64,000 bases of DNA from Lepidurus packardi (taxonomy: Eukaryota; Arthropoda; Branchiopoda; Notostraca; Triopsidae): assembly GCA_023053545.1 (NCBI GenBank), contig JAKZAN010000134.1:1-64000 (forward strand). Direction: 5' to 3'. Of this stretch, positions 23,212-35,143 are shown in pieces (the first letter of the stretch is position 1; every line of letters starts with the position of its first letter). Under the pieces are notes generated by a model. The model worked only from the letters and a program-made list of their open reading frames with translations. It ran no database searches and was not told the origin of the DNA. The translations under genes and the position numbers were made by a program.

Positions 23212-26200
23212 ATGGACCCACCTAAATCTACGACTGGCTGGCAGAATCCCTTCGTTGATGTCTTCAAGGCATACAATGTCTTCAGCCTGGCCTAAAACGC
23301 AAAAGGCAATATCGAAGTCGTCCATGTACCAACCTAAACCTCACATTTCTCATTTTTACACTCAAGGATACTGGCATCGCTCGCAAAAGCATCAAACTTG
23401 TCGGCTTCACGCCTAGCTCCACCACTATTAGCTTCAATACCCCTAATGCCGATCTCACCGGAAGATATGTACAATACCCTGCTCACAATTTCCACGACAT
23501 AGCTGTACGTTGAACTGCTGCCGAGCCCCGAGCGCCCCTTCGCTCTGCACATCGACCTTGCGATCCAAGATAGAGACGTGCCGACGAAATTGACCCTAAC
23601 CAATATGGAAAAGGACTATTCAGTTTCAGGAGGGAATGTAAATGCTTTTAGAAAATTACGACTTCAATTTCTGTTTTGGTATAGGTTCTGAAAATACCTT
23701 TACTTGCCGAGAGAAGAATCTGGACTGTGTTCTGCATCGATATCGAATACCATCTGGAAAACTTTGGGCTGTTCACCAAAGGGGCCGTGAAGACCTTTAA
23801 GGGGTGCCATACAATCAAGTCCATCCAGATCTGTGCCAACATGACAGTAAGGGGTATTTATACCAGTCCCCATGTGTTCGACTGGAACAGTCTGCCCAAG
23901 GAGTTGTCATTCAAGCTACCCTCGGGTGGGAAGTGGAAAGACGCCTATAACTTCCTTTATTTGCCACCCTCAATCGAACCTGAGAAGGTTCGACTACAGG
24001 CACGAAAATAGGAGCAAACAGTCGAACAGACTAATAATAAACTACCTAGTGCCTAAAGCAGCAAGAAGCAACAAGCTGCTGAAATAGTCAGAATGGGACA
24101 GGACAGGCCTTCCACTTCTCTATTCCCCTCCGAACAGTTTCTCGAACTAAACTATGCTCTCGCTTTCTCCCCACTACACAATCCTGACCTCATCTACAAG
24201 GAGGATGACACCATTTACTATAGCTCAGGCAGTCTTGTAGTAGTGAAAACACTGCCAAGCGGGTAACAGACATTCCTTCAGGGCCACACAGACTACATCT
24301 GTGCCATGGATTCCGTCTAAAACTGGATTGTAACTGTGCAAAGGGGTAGGGCTATCGTGAGAATCTGGATCGACCACAAGTGTATCAACAGTTTCCAAGC
24401 TCCTTATGAGAAGGTCCAACAGATTAGATTGAGCTATAAGAAACATCTGGTCATGGTTGGCACAGACTCTTACAACAGGCAGGTTGTCATTCTTTTCGAT
24501 ATTTCAGACATCTAAACCAAGAAGAAACCTACTTTCCTGGCGAAACAAGTCAGTGACTTTAATATCTTGACCCTCAAGTTTAGCCCAGTCGAGACTGACA
24601 AGCTCGTCTCATGTGGTCGAGAAAATATCAGATTCTGGAGAGAGAAAAACAACCACTTGCCAGGATCACCCGTAATCTTGAACCACCATGCAAGAAACAC
24701 AGTCTTCACAGTGCTTGATTTTGAGTTTGTGTATGACAGCCCCAATCCAGTCGCTCTCAAACAGAAGGTACGCAGGGTGTTTGTTGGTAGTCAGAGTGGT
24801 TTGCTGTTCCAAATCGGCTACCAATCCCACGAACTGGAAGAAGTCTACAAGATCCATGATTCTGGCATCTGTGCTATTGTTCTTGGTGCTGGGTTCTGCG
24901 TAACTGGCGGATAGGATCAGGTCCTTAGAGTCTGGCCCTTAGACTTTACTGAGTACATCCTTGAGGCAGAGCACGAGGGAGTAATCACCAGTCTCGCTCT
25001 TTCGGAAGGCGGAATGCAGCTAGCTTGTGGTACTGCTACAGGAGGACTGGGAGTTCTTGATCTTGGCTCCCACAACTACAAGACAATTCTGAGATCTCAC
25101 ACTGACACTGTTTTACAAATAAATTATCATGAGTACTCTAACTCAATAATCACACTTAGCCAGGACCTCACTATCCGTCTATGGGATCCAGTCAAGCTAG
25201 AGCAAACATACGAGTTTACCTATCCTAAGGAGGATCCTTGTAACTGTGTATGGGGAAACCCTCTCGATATGTTCTTTATTGCTGGTTTCAAGTCCGGAAT
25301 GCTCCGGATATTTGATATCGAGAGAACCTGTGTGAGTGAGTAAATTCGCCATCACAACTCTGAAATCAAGTGGGTGGAGTACAGCCCCGATGGCAAGTTC
25401 CTCGTTGTTTTATAACAGAACTCTGGTATGCTCTACTCTCCTTTACACTCTCATCAGCCTATCAAGCAACTCGAGAATGATATGCCATCCAAGTATCAGA
25501 GTGCCTCCTTCTCGCCCGACAGCAACACTCTTGTCATCATCGGAGATAGTGGCACCCACATCAATGTCTGGGACATGATTACTCTTCAACTCTCTGGAAA
25601 AATCTTCACAAGCAAAGTCATAAAAAAACTCAAGTTTTCACCTGATGGTAGCCTCTGGACGATTTTTGATGATTCGGCGTTGAGGAGGTACAATCTCAAG
25701 ACAATGACTATCGAAGCCGAGAATCATGCTCTACATCACGGTGCTGTTAATGATGTCGACTTCTTACTTGACGGTCACATTCTGTTTACTGCTGGTTAAG
25801 ATTCCCTTCTGAAAATCTGGGACTACTCCTTTTTGAGGGAACCTCATCAGGTCTATATCGGACATATAGGAAGCATAAATGGAGTTTTGGCCAAAGCAGG
25901 AAAAGTATGGACCATCGGGTCAGAGGGCCTATTTTCATGGAACTTGAAAGAACTGCCTAAGTTTGATCCACCTTTTGTCAAGCCTAAAAATGCTGCTTTC
26001 GTTAAGAATAACTATGCTTCGATTCCAGTCAAGCAAACTCCTAAAGCTCTGACAGTCGTAGAGGACGAAGAGTTACCTCTTCCCGAATCCGAAATACCTA
26101 AGAAAATCCCACAAACGTCGGGACCTATAATGTTCAGTAAGATCGTCAGAAAGAGAGAAGCAGAGGACCCCAATAGCGAAGAGGCCAAGTTCACTCCTCA

Positions 26201-28483
26201 GAAACTCGATATGATTTTCGCAGCAAAAACGATAGATTACAAAAAGTCCAAAAAGAAAGAACAGAAAAGTCGGTTCCAAGCCATCCTCCCTGCTGCAAAC
26301 AGCAAGAACCAGTTGCCTCTGCAGCACTACTTTAGGGAGGAGCTGGAACCAGGCCAGAAAGAGTATTTGCATAAGATCGAACTCATCAAGTAGAACCGCC
26401 CTGAAGTCAAAATCAAATACTTGATTGGCTGTGAACCCTACTGTCACGACAACATCGTGTGGAACTATGTGTTCGGCTGGTTCGCCTATACTATTGACAA
26501 CCTGATCGTCATCGAATCCCTAAGCAAATAACGTTCCCAAAGAATAGTGCCACTCCCTGAGCGTCTAGGAAGTATTATGTTGACGAAGGATATGAAGAAA
26601 CTTATTGTATGTTCTGCCTTCAACTCTGCTAGAATCCAGAGGCAGGGATAGGCCAATGCTTCAGATGCAGATTCTGTAGCTTCTGGCGATTCCACGATTA
26701 ACGAGGGTTCTGAAGACTCCCTATGTAATGTCTATATCATGAACCGATAAATGGAAGTCGAAAAAAAGCTATCATTCCATCCTCGAGGAATACAGGCTGC
26801 AAGCATTTCTGAAAATGGCAAGTATCTGATAACAGTGGGCAACTTCCGAGAGTGTACAGTGTGTGTCTGGTAGTTGGCTTCTGGAAAGCTTAAAGCCAGC
26901 AGTTATACGCTTGATAAGCTAAATGACGTCAAAACTATGGACTTCACTTCCGAAGGGCGTCAAGTAGAGTTTGTGACTGTGGGCAGAGACCAGGTTCATT
27001 TCTGGGCACTTTCAAGGGATGATAAACTAGAATACTATGACGTATTTGTGTCTAAACAGGGGCACTAAACATAGGTCCCAGAGATTACTGCGTGTGATTA
27101 TCTGTACATTGGATAGAATCCCAAAGTCTTTTTCGGCACCAGCACAGGAGAAGTAGGGTTCATCGAGTACGGTACCTTCAAAATTCTCAACAGAAGGAAC
27201 CTTTCCAACGGATGCATCATGTCGATCCAGAATTATAACAAGAGAGTTCTGGTTGCCAGTTCAGATGGGTGCCTCTACTTCTGGTCCTACAACGATCTCC
27301 TTAATGATATTCCTACTCCAAATTTCTCGAAGTTGTCTCTGTACTACTCGGTGAATGGGGTCGCGTTAGACGCAGAAGGAGAAGAGGGACTGGTGAGTAC
27401 AAGTGAAGGTATATACTACTGCAATATCAAATAGGAGTTCTCGACCATGCTGGTTGGCTCTTTCACCGGAGATATTGTTTTGTGCAAGGTAATCAATCAG
27501 ACGATGTTCGTAACTTCCCATTCGAATGGAAGGTTCAAAGTCTGGAATATCGAGTCAGGCGAATAAATCAAGACCTATAAATGGAAAAGTGCTTGCAGAG
27601 AGTGCATCTTTGATGAGACGATCAATAAACTCATCTGTTTCCTCGACAATGGAAACCAGGTCAAACTTGTCAACCTCAAGAAGTTCACAAGGGATGAAAT
27701 ATACACACTCAACGAAGCCATCAAACCAGATTCCCACTCATAAGACTACGCCACTCGGGTTTAGGCAGTGACTTATGGAGGTCGACCTTCAAAATGGGTA
27801 TTCTTGAAGAAGGGTGAAATCTTCAGTTTCGAGCTAATGAAGGAAGGCAGGAAGAAAGTAGTCAAGCTTGAAAAAATAATAGATCTAAACTACGAGGTGC
27901 AGCAAGTACAGGCTCTGTGTGAAAAGGGCATGTTCTTTGTAGTGACATCGAACGGGACTATATGTTCCTATTCTGTGGAGCTGTCTGATGTCAACAAGTA
28001 CAGCCTTTCGATCATGGATAAGATTAACTTCTACGAGCCAGCAACTATCAAGACTGGCCTCAACCTCGTCTAGGCTGAAGGTCAAATCAAGAACATCCAG
28101 ATGGTTGCCAGCACTGTGATGAATGAGACTCTATTCGCGATCAGCGATAAGGTGGAGTACTTGTACGTCAGGAACTACATCAAGCGAGTCGTAAGCTATT
28201 GCACTCTAATACTTTATCCCTATATAATCCACATTAGACAATCCAACGAATCCTTCTTAGCGGAATCCCGAACTCTATTTGCACGTACGAAGGTCGTAAG
28301 AAGCCAGAGGTATTCGTAGGACTGCATAACGGCACCATCTAGCACCTGAACATCCTGGATCTGTAGTCCAGATCCCGTATCGAGAGTGTGTTGAACGGCA
28401 GCGTGCAGAAACTGGTAGCGGTGAAAGGCAAGTCCAGCCTCCTGTGCTGCCATAACAATGGACTTGCAATTTATAATATCTGA
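23212..28483 (+). CDS. WDR90: WDR90/POC16-like centriole protein, about 1,700 aa
   Basis: Centriolar inner-scaffold protein. The N terminus is a CFAP20/DUF667 domain (about 8-215), split by four introns (23326-23366, 23469-23502, 23638-23684 and, in the C-terminal part of the gene, 28191-28237). Diagnostic pieces are WQNPFVDVFKAYNVFSL, then DLTGRYLYVELLPSPE (formed only after splicing a 34-nt intron), then LLAERRIWTVFCIDIEYHL. WD40 repeats fill the rest, including RVWPLDF with EYILEAEHEG, a WDR90 hallmark, and LLKIWDY. Total length matches the animal protein (about 1,750). One 4.5-kb exon carries about 20 TAA/TAG codons. In other organisms it stabilises triplet microtubules beside POC1 and CFAP20, which fits a cell full of basal bodies. 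Confidence 0.93.
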
Positions 28484-28651
28484 TGTTTGGAAGGATTGTA
28501 TGTTATTTTTTAGGGACACCAATTTTCAGTCTTGCGCCTCACACAATTGGTCAAATCGACAGTATTGTTCGGGATAGCTTATACAAATAGGACATTATGG
28601 ATGATATATTATGTGTGTATATGCGCAGAATAGTGAGGACTGGAGTAGTAT

Positions 28652-29536
28652 TCAGCAGCAGCCATCCTCGCCATTGGATTTCTTCTTGTTTCTCTTGCTC
28701 TTGTCTTCCCCGATCGGCTCGTCCGGCAGCATAAAAGAACCCTTGTACGGAGTTACGAGTTCTCTGAAATCGGGACTGGTATCGTATTTACGGTACATGA
28801 TTTCCACGCTTTTTTTGAACAACTAAAAGCAAACTCCATATAATATCTCCCCCATATTTTATGTATTGGACACATTTTGGAGGTTGGCACGAGTAGACCA
28901 ATGATCAAGTACCGTTTAGATGTTGGAGCTATTCTTCGAGGAGATCTCGATGTAGTGGTCTATGCCGTGCTTCTTCACGAATGACTCTGCTTTTGAGGTT
29001 ATCCATTTGCTCTACTATATTGCTTAAGGAGTCCATCAGTAAAAGGAGTTTACAGATTCGTCTACTAGGTCACTTTTAGAGCCGATCAGAATCATCACAA
29101 CCTCCTGGCTCGAAAACTCCTTTACTTCCTCTACCCAGCGATTTAGCGCGTCCAGCGTATCGGGTCTACATTAGGCATTTATGACGGTAGTATGCATTAC
29201 TTGGCAAGACTGAACATAAGAAACACGCATGCGGCGCTCCTGTAGAATGACCGGATCATAGACTTAAATGCTTATTGTCCTGCCTACGATGACAGTCAGA
29301 GTTGAAGGTTTTGTTACAGTGTCCCAAATCTGCACAGTGATGTCTTCGCCTGCGTGCTTGACGATTTTGGAATAAAACTCGAAGCCGACAGTGACTTTGT
29401 AGTCCTTGTTGAAGACATCCTTGATGTATCTGATGACGAGAGAGGTCTTGCCGACGCCCTGTTCACCCACGAGTATAACCTTAAAGCTTAGGCGGGATTC
29501 CCCACTAAAGGCGATCGAGGACCTCTTTTTCAGCAT
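28652..29536 (-). CDS. Rab-family small GTPase, 228 aa
   Basis: Membrane-traffic GTPase. Four introns (29284-29317, 29166-29200, 29015-29053, 28823-28912) are needed; each restores a family motif. Visible motifs: P loop GEQGVGKTSLV, switch I VTVGFEF, switch II WDTAGQ followed by TAA (29272), AFKSMIRSFYRSAA, RWVEEVKEF, G4 as GSKSD (Ser replaces the usual Asn of NKxD), G5 SSK, then NI-X-TLFKKSVEIM. It ends in GEDGCC, a dual geranylgeranylation site. The 55-residue C-terminal extension before CC is basic. The Rab subgroup is not determined. The G4 Asn to Ser change may alter nucleotide affinity. Confidence 0.9.
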
Positions 29537-29627
29537 CAGGGTTAATTGCTAACACTCTAAATCTAATAATATCATATCAAGAGTTAAGTAATTTGGGTTT
29601 CCAAATTCACAATATACGATACCTAAC

Positions 29628-30566
29628 ATGAATCACAGTCTGAAGCCATCATCTAAGCTTTTGGGCCAACAACCACCACACACTGCAGAAACCCAGATTA
29701 AGCCTGAAATCCTTTCACCCATCGCGATTCGCTATCCTGCCTCACAGAGTGCCAGTGCCTATCTCTAAAACTTCCTCGACAAATACTCGGTGCCCTACAT
29801 GTCGCGCAAAGACATAACGTTCCCAGACAACACCTTGTAAACAAGATTTGAGTTTTATGCGCAAACAATTGAAAAAGCCTACAATGTCTTCCTGCAGCTC
29901 TGCAGCTAGTCCCTGAACATGTTTAAAATTACTTATCCTTCTTCTACTGTGGGCTACCAATCGAATGCCGCTACACAGCCTCCTCCTTGTTAGAAGAAAA
30001 TACCAACGCTGAGTTAGTACCAGAAATCAGCAAACAGGTACATTGTCATAGAGGAACAGTCCTTCAAAGACAGAGTAAGATAGGAGTCGAACAGAGATCC
30101 ACGAAGATTCCGCGATGCATAAACTTCGGCTAGGGATGAGGCGAGGCCGTACCAACCTTACCGACGAGAGCCAAGGGAAAGACCCCCAAGACCATAAGCT
30201 TCGCAATAGATAAAGAACGAATACACTATAAAAAAGGATTCCATCAAATAAGAGGAGATGAAGATCCGTGAGTCGAAGGCACCAGAAGCTCAGACCGCAG
30301 TGAACCTTATGAACCATCCTTCTCAAGAACAAAATGCTGCAGTCCAGAAAATGACGATCTAGAAGAACCCAACTATGGAGATTTAAAGAACAGACCAGAA
30401 CAACCCCGAAGCAAGTACTCAAAGCCTCGATCAGCATCCACAGAAAACTGTGCCACAAGTCAAACCAATTGATAAAGACATGGTCAAATGGATAATGAAG
30501 CACAAAAACTAGATCAACCAACTGATTCGCAGGAAAATGAGCACGAAAACCAAAGAGTCATCCTGA
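29628..30566 (+). CDS. Hypothetical disordered basic protein, 312 aa
   Basis: Not recognised. One exon. After a Pro/Ser-rich start (LLGQQPPHTAETQIKPE) comes a helical stretch with aromatic residues, ASAYLQNFLDKYSVPYM and RFEFYAQTIEKAYNVFL (about 50-105), probably a small folded domain. The rest is Arg/Gln/Lys-rich with RPPRP-like segments and ends in MVKWIMKHKN and a Lys/Ser tail. The charge pattern fits an RNA- or cytoskeleton-associated scaffold. It is convergent with the TPR gene; only 47 bp separate the stops. Confidence 0.62.
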
Positions 30567-30613
30567 TAAGACCTGGATGTTTGTTTAGAAAGACTTGTAT
30601 CATCTATGTTGGC

Positions 30614-31439
30614 TCAGCGCGTGTGTATTGCTGGCTTTGTCTTCTTACATAGTTACACCACTTGCCTGTATATCCGATAGAAGAAGCTGTTTTCGGCCCT
30701 GACCAAGTGGTCAATGTTTAGAGTAGGCTCTTCTTCCTCCTGTTCCGTCTCGGACAGAGTTGCCTCGTCTTCTTCCTTCACTTCTAACATTTTCCTGAAA
30801 CGTTATGATTCTTTCTTTTACTCTCCCTTGATTAAGGACAACTCTTGCAGAATGCATTTACGCAGATCTGCATCAGTACAGAATTTCAGGGCATTATTCT
30901 GGGCTTCCCGAGCCAAATCGTTGTAGCCTGCCTTCAGAGCCAGGCACCCTTTTTTGTAGTAGCATTTGGGATGGTCGTGTTCCTTAAGGACCTTGTCGCA
31001 GATCGCAAGGCCTTTGTCGCAGAGGTCGAGCATGTAGTAGCAGGAAGCGATGTTCATGAGAATGGGGTATTTGTATTCATGGTTAGTCTTGTGGAGAGTC
31101 TGGGGGTCTTTGGTGCCCAGATCGAGTCCCATCAGACTCTATAAATATACTTCGATCGCTTCTTAGTATTTCTTATCGGAAAACAGTTTGTTCGCACGGA
31201 GCTTCTTGATATTCACCCATTCGAACTTCTATTCCAGGCTCAGTCCCTCCAGGCACCTTACCACGCTATTCACCTGATTGGAAATGTCGACCTTACGCTT
31301 CACGTCTTCATAGGCACTGAGTTGGTAACAGAATGAGTGTGTAAGGGTGGGGTTGTTACATAGGACGTGTCTGTGCATTGCCGCTGATGCTGGCCAATTC
31401 AAGATTGCCCTTATCGATATGTTCTTTGAGAAATTCCAT
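30614..31439 (-). CDS. TPR-domain protein, 260 aa
   Basis: Three consecutive tetratricopeptide-like helix pairs: KLRANKLFSDKKYQEAIEVY, then KYPILMNIASCYYMLDLCDK with GLAICDKVLKE, then PKCYYKKGCLALKAGYNDLA. This is the arrangement of the C-terminal TPR block of FKBP-type co-chaperones, AIP and TTC9. No peptidyl-prolyl isomerase domain precedes it; the N terminus is only about 50 residues. A 43-nt intron (31317-31359) joins the first exon in phase. Clamp-like Lys residues suggest possible binding of Hsp90/Hsp70 C-terminal peptides, which is an inference. The tail is acidic (KEEDEATLSE) and then helical. Confidence 0.75.
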
Positions 31440-31767
31440 TGCAGTATAGGTAAAAATAATACTATTTTTCTGGCTTTTATTGACAATAGAATCGTAGACA
31501 GTGCCATCAGATGAGATGAGTCTTTAAAATTTACAGATCGAGTGTTTTGTAAGAGTTTAAAGGCGGTGATCCCGAGAATGCCGAGTTGGGGATGGCTGGG
31601 CCCATAAAAGCTAGTAGGGCCTGGGATTAGCAATAATAATTTTAATCGATATTGTGTAGACTGTGCCCCGACATTTTCCAAACTTTGCCTACCACGAGGT
31701 ACCCCTCATTTCTAAATGGTCACCTTTTATTGTCGAAGCCGTTCCTGAGTTGTAATGCAAGGCCACC
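31440..31767. other. Divergent intergenic region, 328 bp
   Basis: Spacer between the TPR gene (minus) and the RING gene (plus), so it should hold both promoters. It is AT-rich with no domain-bearing frame. A long antisense frame (31229-31681) overlaps coding sequence and is a shadow. Confidence 0.45.
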
Positions 31768-32242
31768 ATGATCTGCTGGGATAAGATTTCCACCAGTTGC
31801 AAGTATCACCCTCACGGCCAAAAACCCATATTCATACTCCCTAACCCCTAGTTGCTCCATTCCCCTGCCTAACACCTCACTCTCGACGAACTCCAAGGCG
31901 GTTTCACCATTGGAGCCGCCTAAACTCGCATCCCTTCAGCTCTGCTTGATGACCTGCTCGACGAACTGGTCCTGCTGACTGCGCTGCCGGCAGAGGAACG
32001 CCTGACTCGGCGGCTGAGACTGCAGAAAGACCAAGGCAGTTGCTGTATCTGCCTGGAGGCATTGAAGAAAGGTTGAGTCGTTTAGTGATGTAATTGTAGG
32101 ACAGAGAGCTAGCAAGACAGCGTGTAGACACTATTTCCACCGGGAGTGCTTGAGGCGGTGGAAAGGAAGGACGTGCCCGATGTGCCGAAGCAATCTGAGC
32201 TGCGAAGTTGTTATGAAGGAAGGTGGAGAGAAGAAGAGTTGA
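31768..32242 (+). CDS. RING-H2 finger protein, probable E3 ubiquitin ligase, 148 aa
   Basis: A C-terminal RING-H2 (C3H2C3): CCICLEALKKG, then after a 28-nt intron (32072-32099) ACRHYFHRECLRRWK and TCPMCRSNL. All eight metal ligands are present, and the Trp that contacts E2 enzymes (RRW) is conserved. The splice is needed to bring the two halves into frame. The N-terminal 95 residues are helical (LLDDLLDELVLLTAL) without a known domain. There is no transmembrane segment, so it is likely soluble. Confidence 0.82.
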
Positions 32243-32537
32243 AATATTGTGTAAGGGTCATAAAAATGTAGAGATTTTGTTAGAAAAATGGATAGTAAGG
32301 TGTAACCGGAAGGACAGGACTTCTGCTAGAGACGTTGGGAGAAAATCTATTATAAATTTAACTTTAAATACCGAGTTTAATAGAAATTATTCATAATTTT
32401 TGACTGTTGACTATCCTTGTGTTTTCCTACCTGATCTAACAGTCATTATTAAATACCAAATCTTACCCACCCCAACCACTTCGTCTAACAAGAATACCAT
32501 AAAATGCACCTTCAACTGCCAGCTCAATAAATTAAAA

Positions 32538-33229
32538 TCATGCTGTTCCCTCAGCTCCCTCTATATCTTCTTCGATTCGCTTCAACACCGCCGCCATCTT
32601 AAACACTTCTCCCAACAGGTAAGAAGGCGTAAGCTTGATCAGCTGCTTAGAGAAGATCCCTTCTAAAAAGTGCATTCCTTGGGTCGCACTGCAAAACGCA
32701 GGCAGCAATAGTCCCAGCGAACTTACTCCGAACGATTCTTCGAATAGACATTGGTAAGTAACCAGTATGTGGATGTGTTGCATCACGTCTTGAGACAGTT
32801 CTTTGAAAAGAGGATGCACTCCAAGATAGTCGTAGGGGGTCGTAAAGCTCAGATCATCTGATCCTGTGACATTACGCATCTCCTCGACCATGACCCTATA
32901 TTAAGCAGCGCTAAAAAGTCCACCAGCACTTTATACGAAGCTATCCATACCAGGGGCAGAACCATTTACTTTCTAAAACAGCAGATAAAGGAGAGAGAAT
33001 TGAGAAAGTGTTGTACCTCATAAGATAGATAGGCGGCAGAATGAATGGACAGCTGATAGTGGTTGGTTGGCAAGTCCTTAACTTTCTTGATGTAGAGATC
33101 GAAGATTTTCTTGCCTATGAACTGGATATGATTTGGAACGGAAGAGTGTTCACAGTACTAGAGAATAAAATGGAGGGGAGTTACATCGGCGTACCAGCCA
33201 TAGAGGGTCTCGAGGTGGCTAGGAACCAT
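32538..33229 (-). CDS. Cyclin-like protein, 215 aa
   Basis: One 44-nt intron (32973-33016). The first exon, MVPSHLETLYGWYADV to YLSYE, and the second, KVNGSAPGMDSFV on, give a cyclin box: FIGKKIFDLYIKKVKDLPTN, SIHSAAYLSYE, YRVMVEEMRNV then LSFTTPYDYL, matching the helix 3-5 pattern ending in the conserved L.F.L..PTP.DFL. Cyclins activate CDKs; the partner cannot be told. The C-terminal fold is shorter than usual. A possible 38-nt intron near 32720 was considered but shifts into a less cyclin-like frame, so the unspliced frame is kept. Short length resembles Pho80-type cyclins. Confidence 0.6.
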
Positions 33230-33466
33230 AAAAGAGGGGAGTGAGTAAGGGTTGACAATGACACGGGTATAAGCCTGAGAGAAGTTAAAAGAAGAGTGGT
33301 GGTACCTATTCTCGGAGGACGAGCTTTATCAAAGGGTTAATCTGGGCTTGTTTCGAGTGCATTCTTCCTCAGGTAAGAGTTTTACGAGATAATATATCCT
33401 GCTTATTGTTTTTGTGTTTGATTTTTTGATTTTTTTGATTTTTAATTATACCCACAGACACCATCG

Positions 33467-34223
33467 ATGCATTTCAAAGTTCACTCTATCCCACCCCCAT
33501 TCCTATCACCATACAACCTCTCCCTCTCCCGTTAATCTAATAGCTCGGCCTATATCATATGCATTTTGGCTATTCCCGTCCGCACAGTACCTTCAATATT
33601 CTTCTTCAACTCAACTTTCCCGTGCTGCCTGGGGCTCCTACCTGTCGGGGCTGTACGCAGCTAGCAGAGGACCAGGAAGGGACACATATCCATTCCTTAT
33701 AGAAGCGCAATAAAAGTATGTTTAAAAAATTTATTGCAAATGACCAGTTTTGGGAAGCTCAGATTAATGCCAATTATACACATGATACTTTCTGACATGG
33801 GATCACTCCACCTGATTAAATGACTGCAGCTGGACTCAAAACTACTGAGAAATACAGGATTGGGCCTACAACCTTCTCGAAAACCCACTACCTTCCCTCC
33901 TCGACATCTTTAGCACTTGGAGTCATCTTTCCGAGGGTGCCAAGTCCATCGAACATCAATACCGAAATTCTCTATCCCTGCAGTTTATAACTTTAAGGGA
34001 AGGGAATTTAGAGGGTGAAGACCAAGGATCTGTTTCTTTAAGCGACAGAAAAGACTAAGCAGGTATTCTGCTGCAATGGTGGAATTCAAACCAACAATTC
34101 AAGAGATTTCGGTGGGGAAAGGAAAGGCCAAACAGGTTTAGGGGTTCTGGGCAGGGTATTTTCCCTTTTAAAGGGTTTTTGGGTATTTACAAAAGGGGTC
34201 ACTAAAAATATGATCTTTAGTGA
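33467..34223 (+). CDS. Doubtful gene, two exons, about 204 aa
   Basis: ATG 33467 opens a frame with a hydrophobic stretch (AYIICILAIPVRTV) that reaches a GTATGT donor. A 142-nt intron (33716-33857) would join it in phase to DWAYNLLENPLPSLLDIFS, KSIEHQYRNSL and a Trp/Arg/Gly-rich end (WWNSNQQFKRFRWGKE), stopping at TGA 34221. A second frame over the same DNA is also open for about 600 bp, and third-base bias is weak, so neither is secure. No family recognised. Confidence 0.25.
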
Positions 34224-34457
34224 ATTGGCTAGATTAGCCAAGTTAATCCTATTAATTTACTATTTTTGGCTGGGAACGCCTTCCCTAAAGCTCTTGGTCA
34301 CCTACAAAATATCGAATATCAGCGATTTCTTCATACTCGACTTGTCTCCAATCCAGAGGCCTGAATATTTCCCTTGGGTTCTCCTAAGATAAACAAGTAA
34401 TCTGCAAGATAACACTGTTTACCGTCGAGTCAGGTTTGAGGAAGTTGGCTGGCAATA

Positions 34458-34949
34458 ATGTGTGAGGGAGATGTGGACAAGATGAGAAGGATAAAGGAGA
34501 TCGAGTAGATGCAGGAAGCAGAGAGCGGAAATTCGAACGAATCGAAGGCCATAGATATTAGGCGACGAGTGAAGGAGAGCAGGCCACAGGATGCTGGGAG
34601 AGTTGGAGGGAACCGTGTTAGGAGAGAGTGTGAGAGCTCGTGGGTGCTATCTGGAATAGGAGGTGTGATAATTAAATATTGGAGTGTTTTTGGATAGCGC
34701 AGCATATCTAAATGGATAATTAATGATGATGGATTAAAAACTGGGGCCAAGTATAACGACCAAAGTCAATAAAATTTTTATCAAATCCTATTCTTATAAA
34801 GGGAAGCCAAGTAGCATATTTTGGGTGTGTTGGTTAATTCTGATGTGAGTTTTATCAGCTTCATTCGAACAATTCATTATTGGACGTGTAACTGTCCTGG
34901 CTATATGCCTAACAGCAATATTCCCACTCTGGGGAGTACTCAGGGCTGA
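34458..34949 (+). CDS. Doubtful open reading frame, 163 codons
   Basis: The first 70 codons look coding (charged helix DKMRRIKEIEQMQEAESGN with X possible, then RRRVKESRP), but the later part drifts into AT-rich, low-bias sequence. It may be a real small exon with missing introns or a decayed gene. No domain. Confidence 0.22.
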
Positions 34950-35143
34950 CCCTTTAGGGAAGCTGTAGTCGACAGTCTTGTTCCCGCCACTCCCCGCACT
35001 CTGGATCTCACAAAACTATCTACTCTACAATCATAGCCGCTCCTCCCTTACCCATTCCTCCTCCTTCTAAAAGGTTCTCTTAATTTCTGCGTCATTCTCA
35101 ATGACTATATTAAAATATTCGACTACCAGTATACACATGCATT

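Noticed and set aside
32650-32760. 38-nt intron in the cyclin-like gene.
   Set aside because: Splicing it shifts into a less cyclin-like, Arg-rich frame; the unspliced frame is better.
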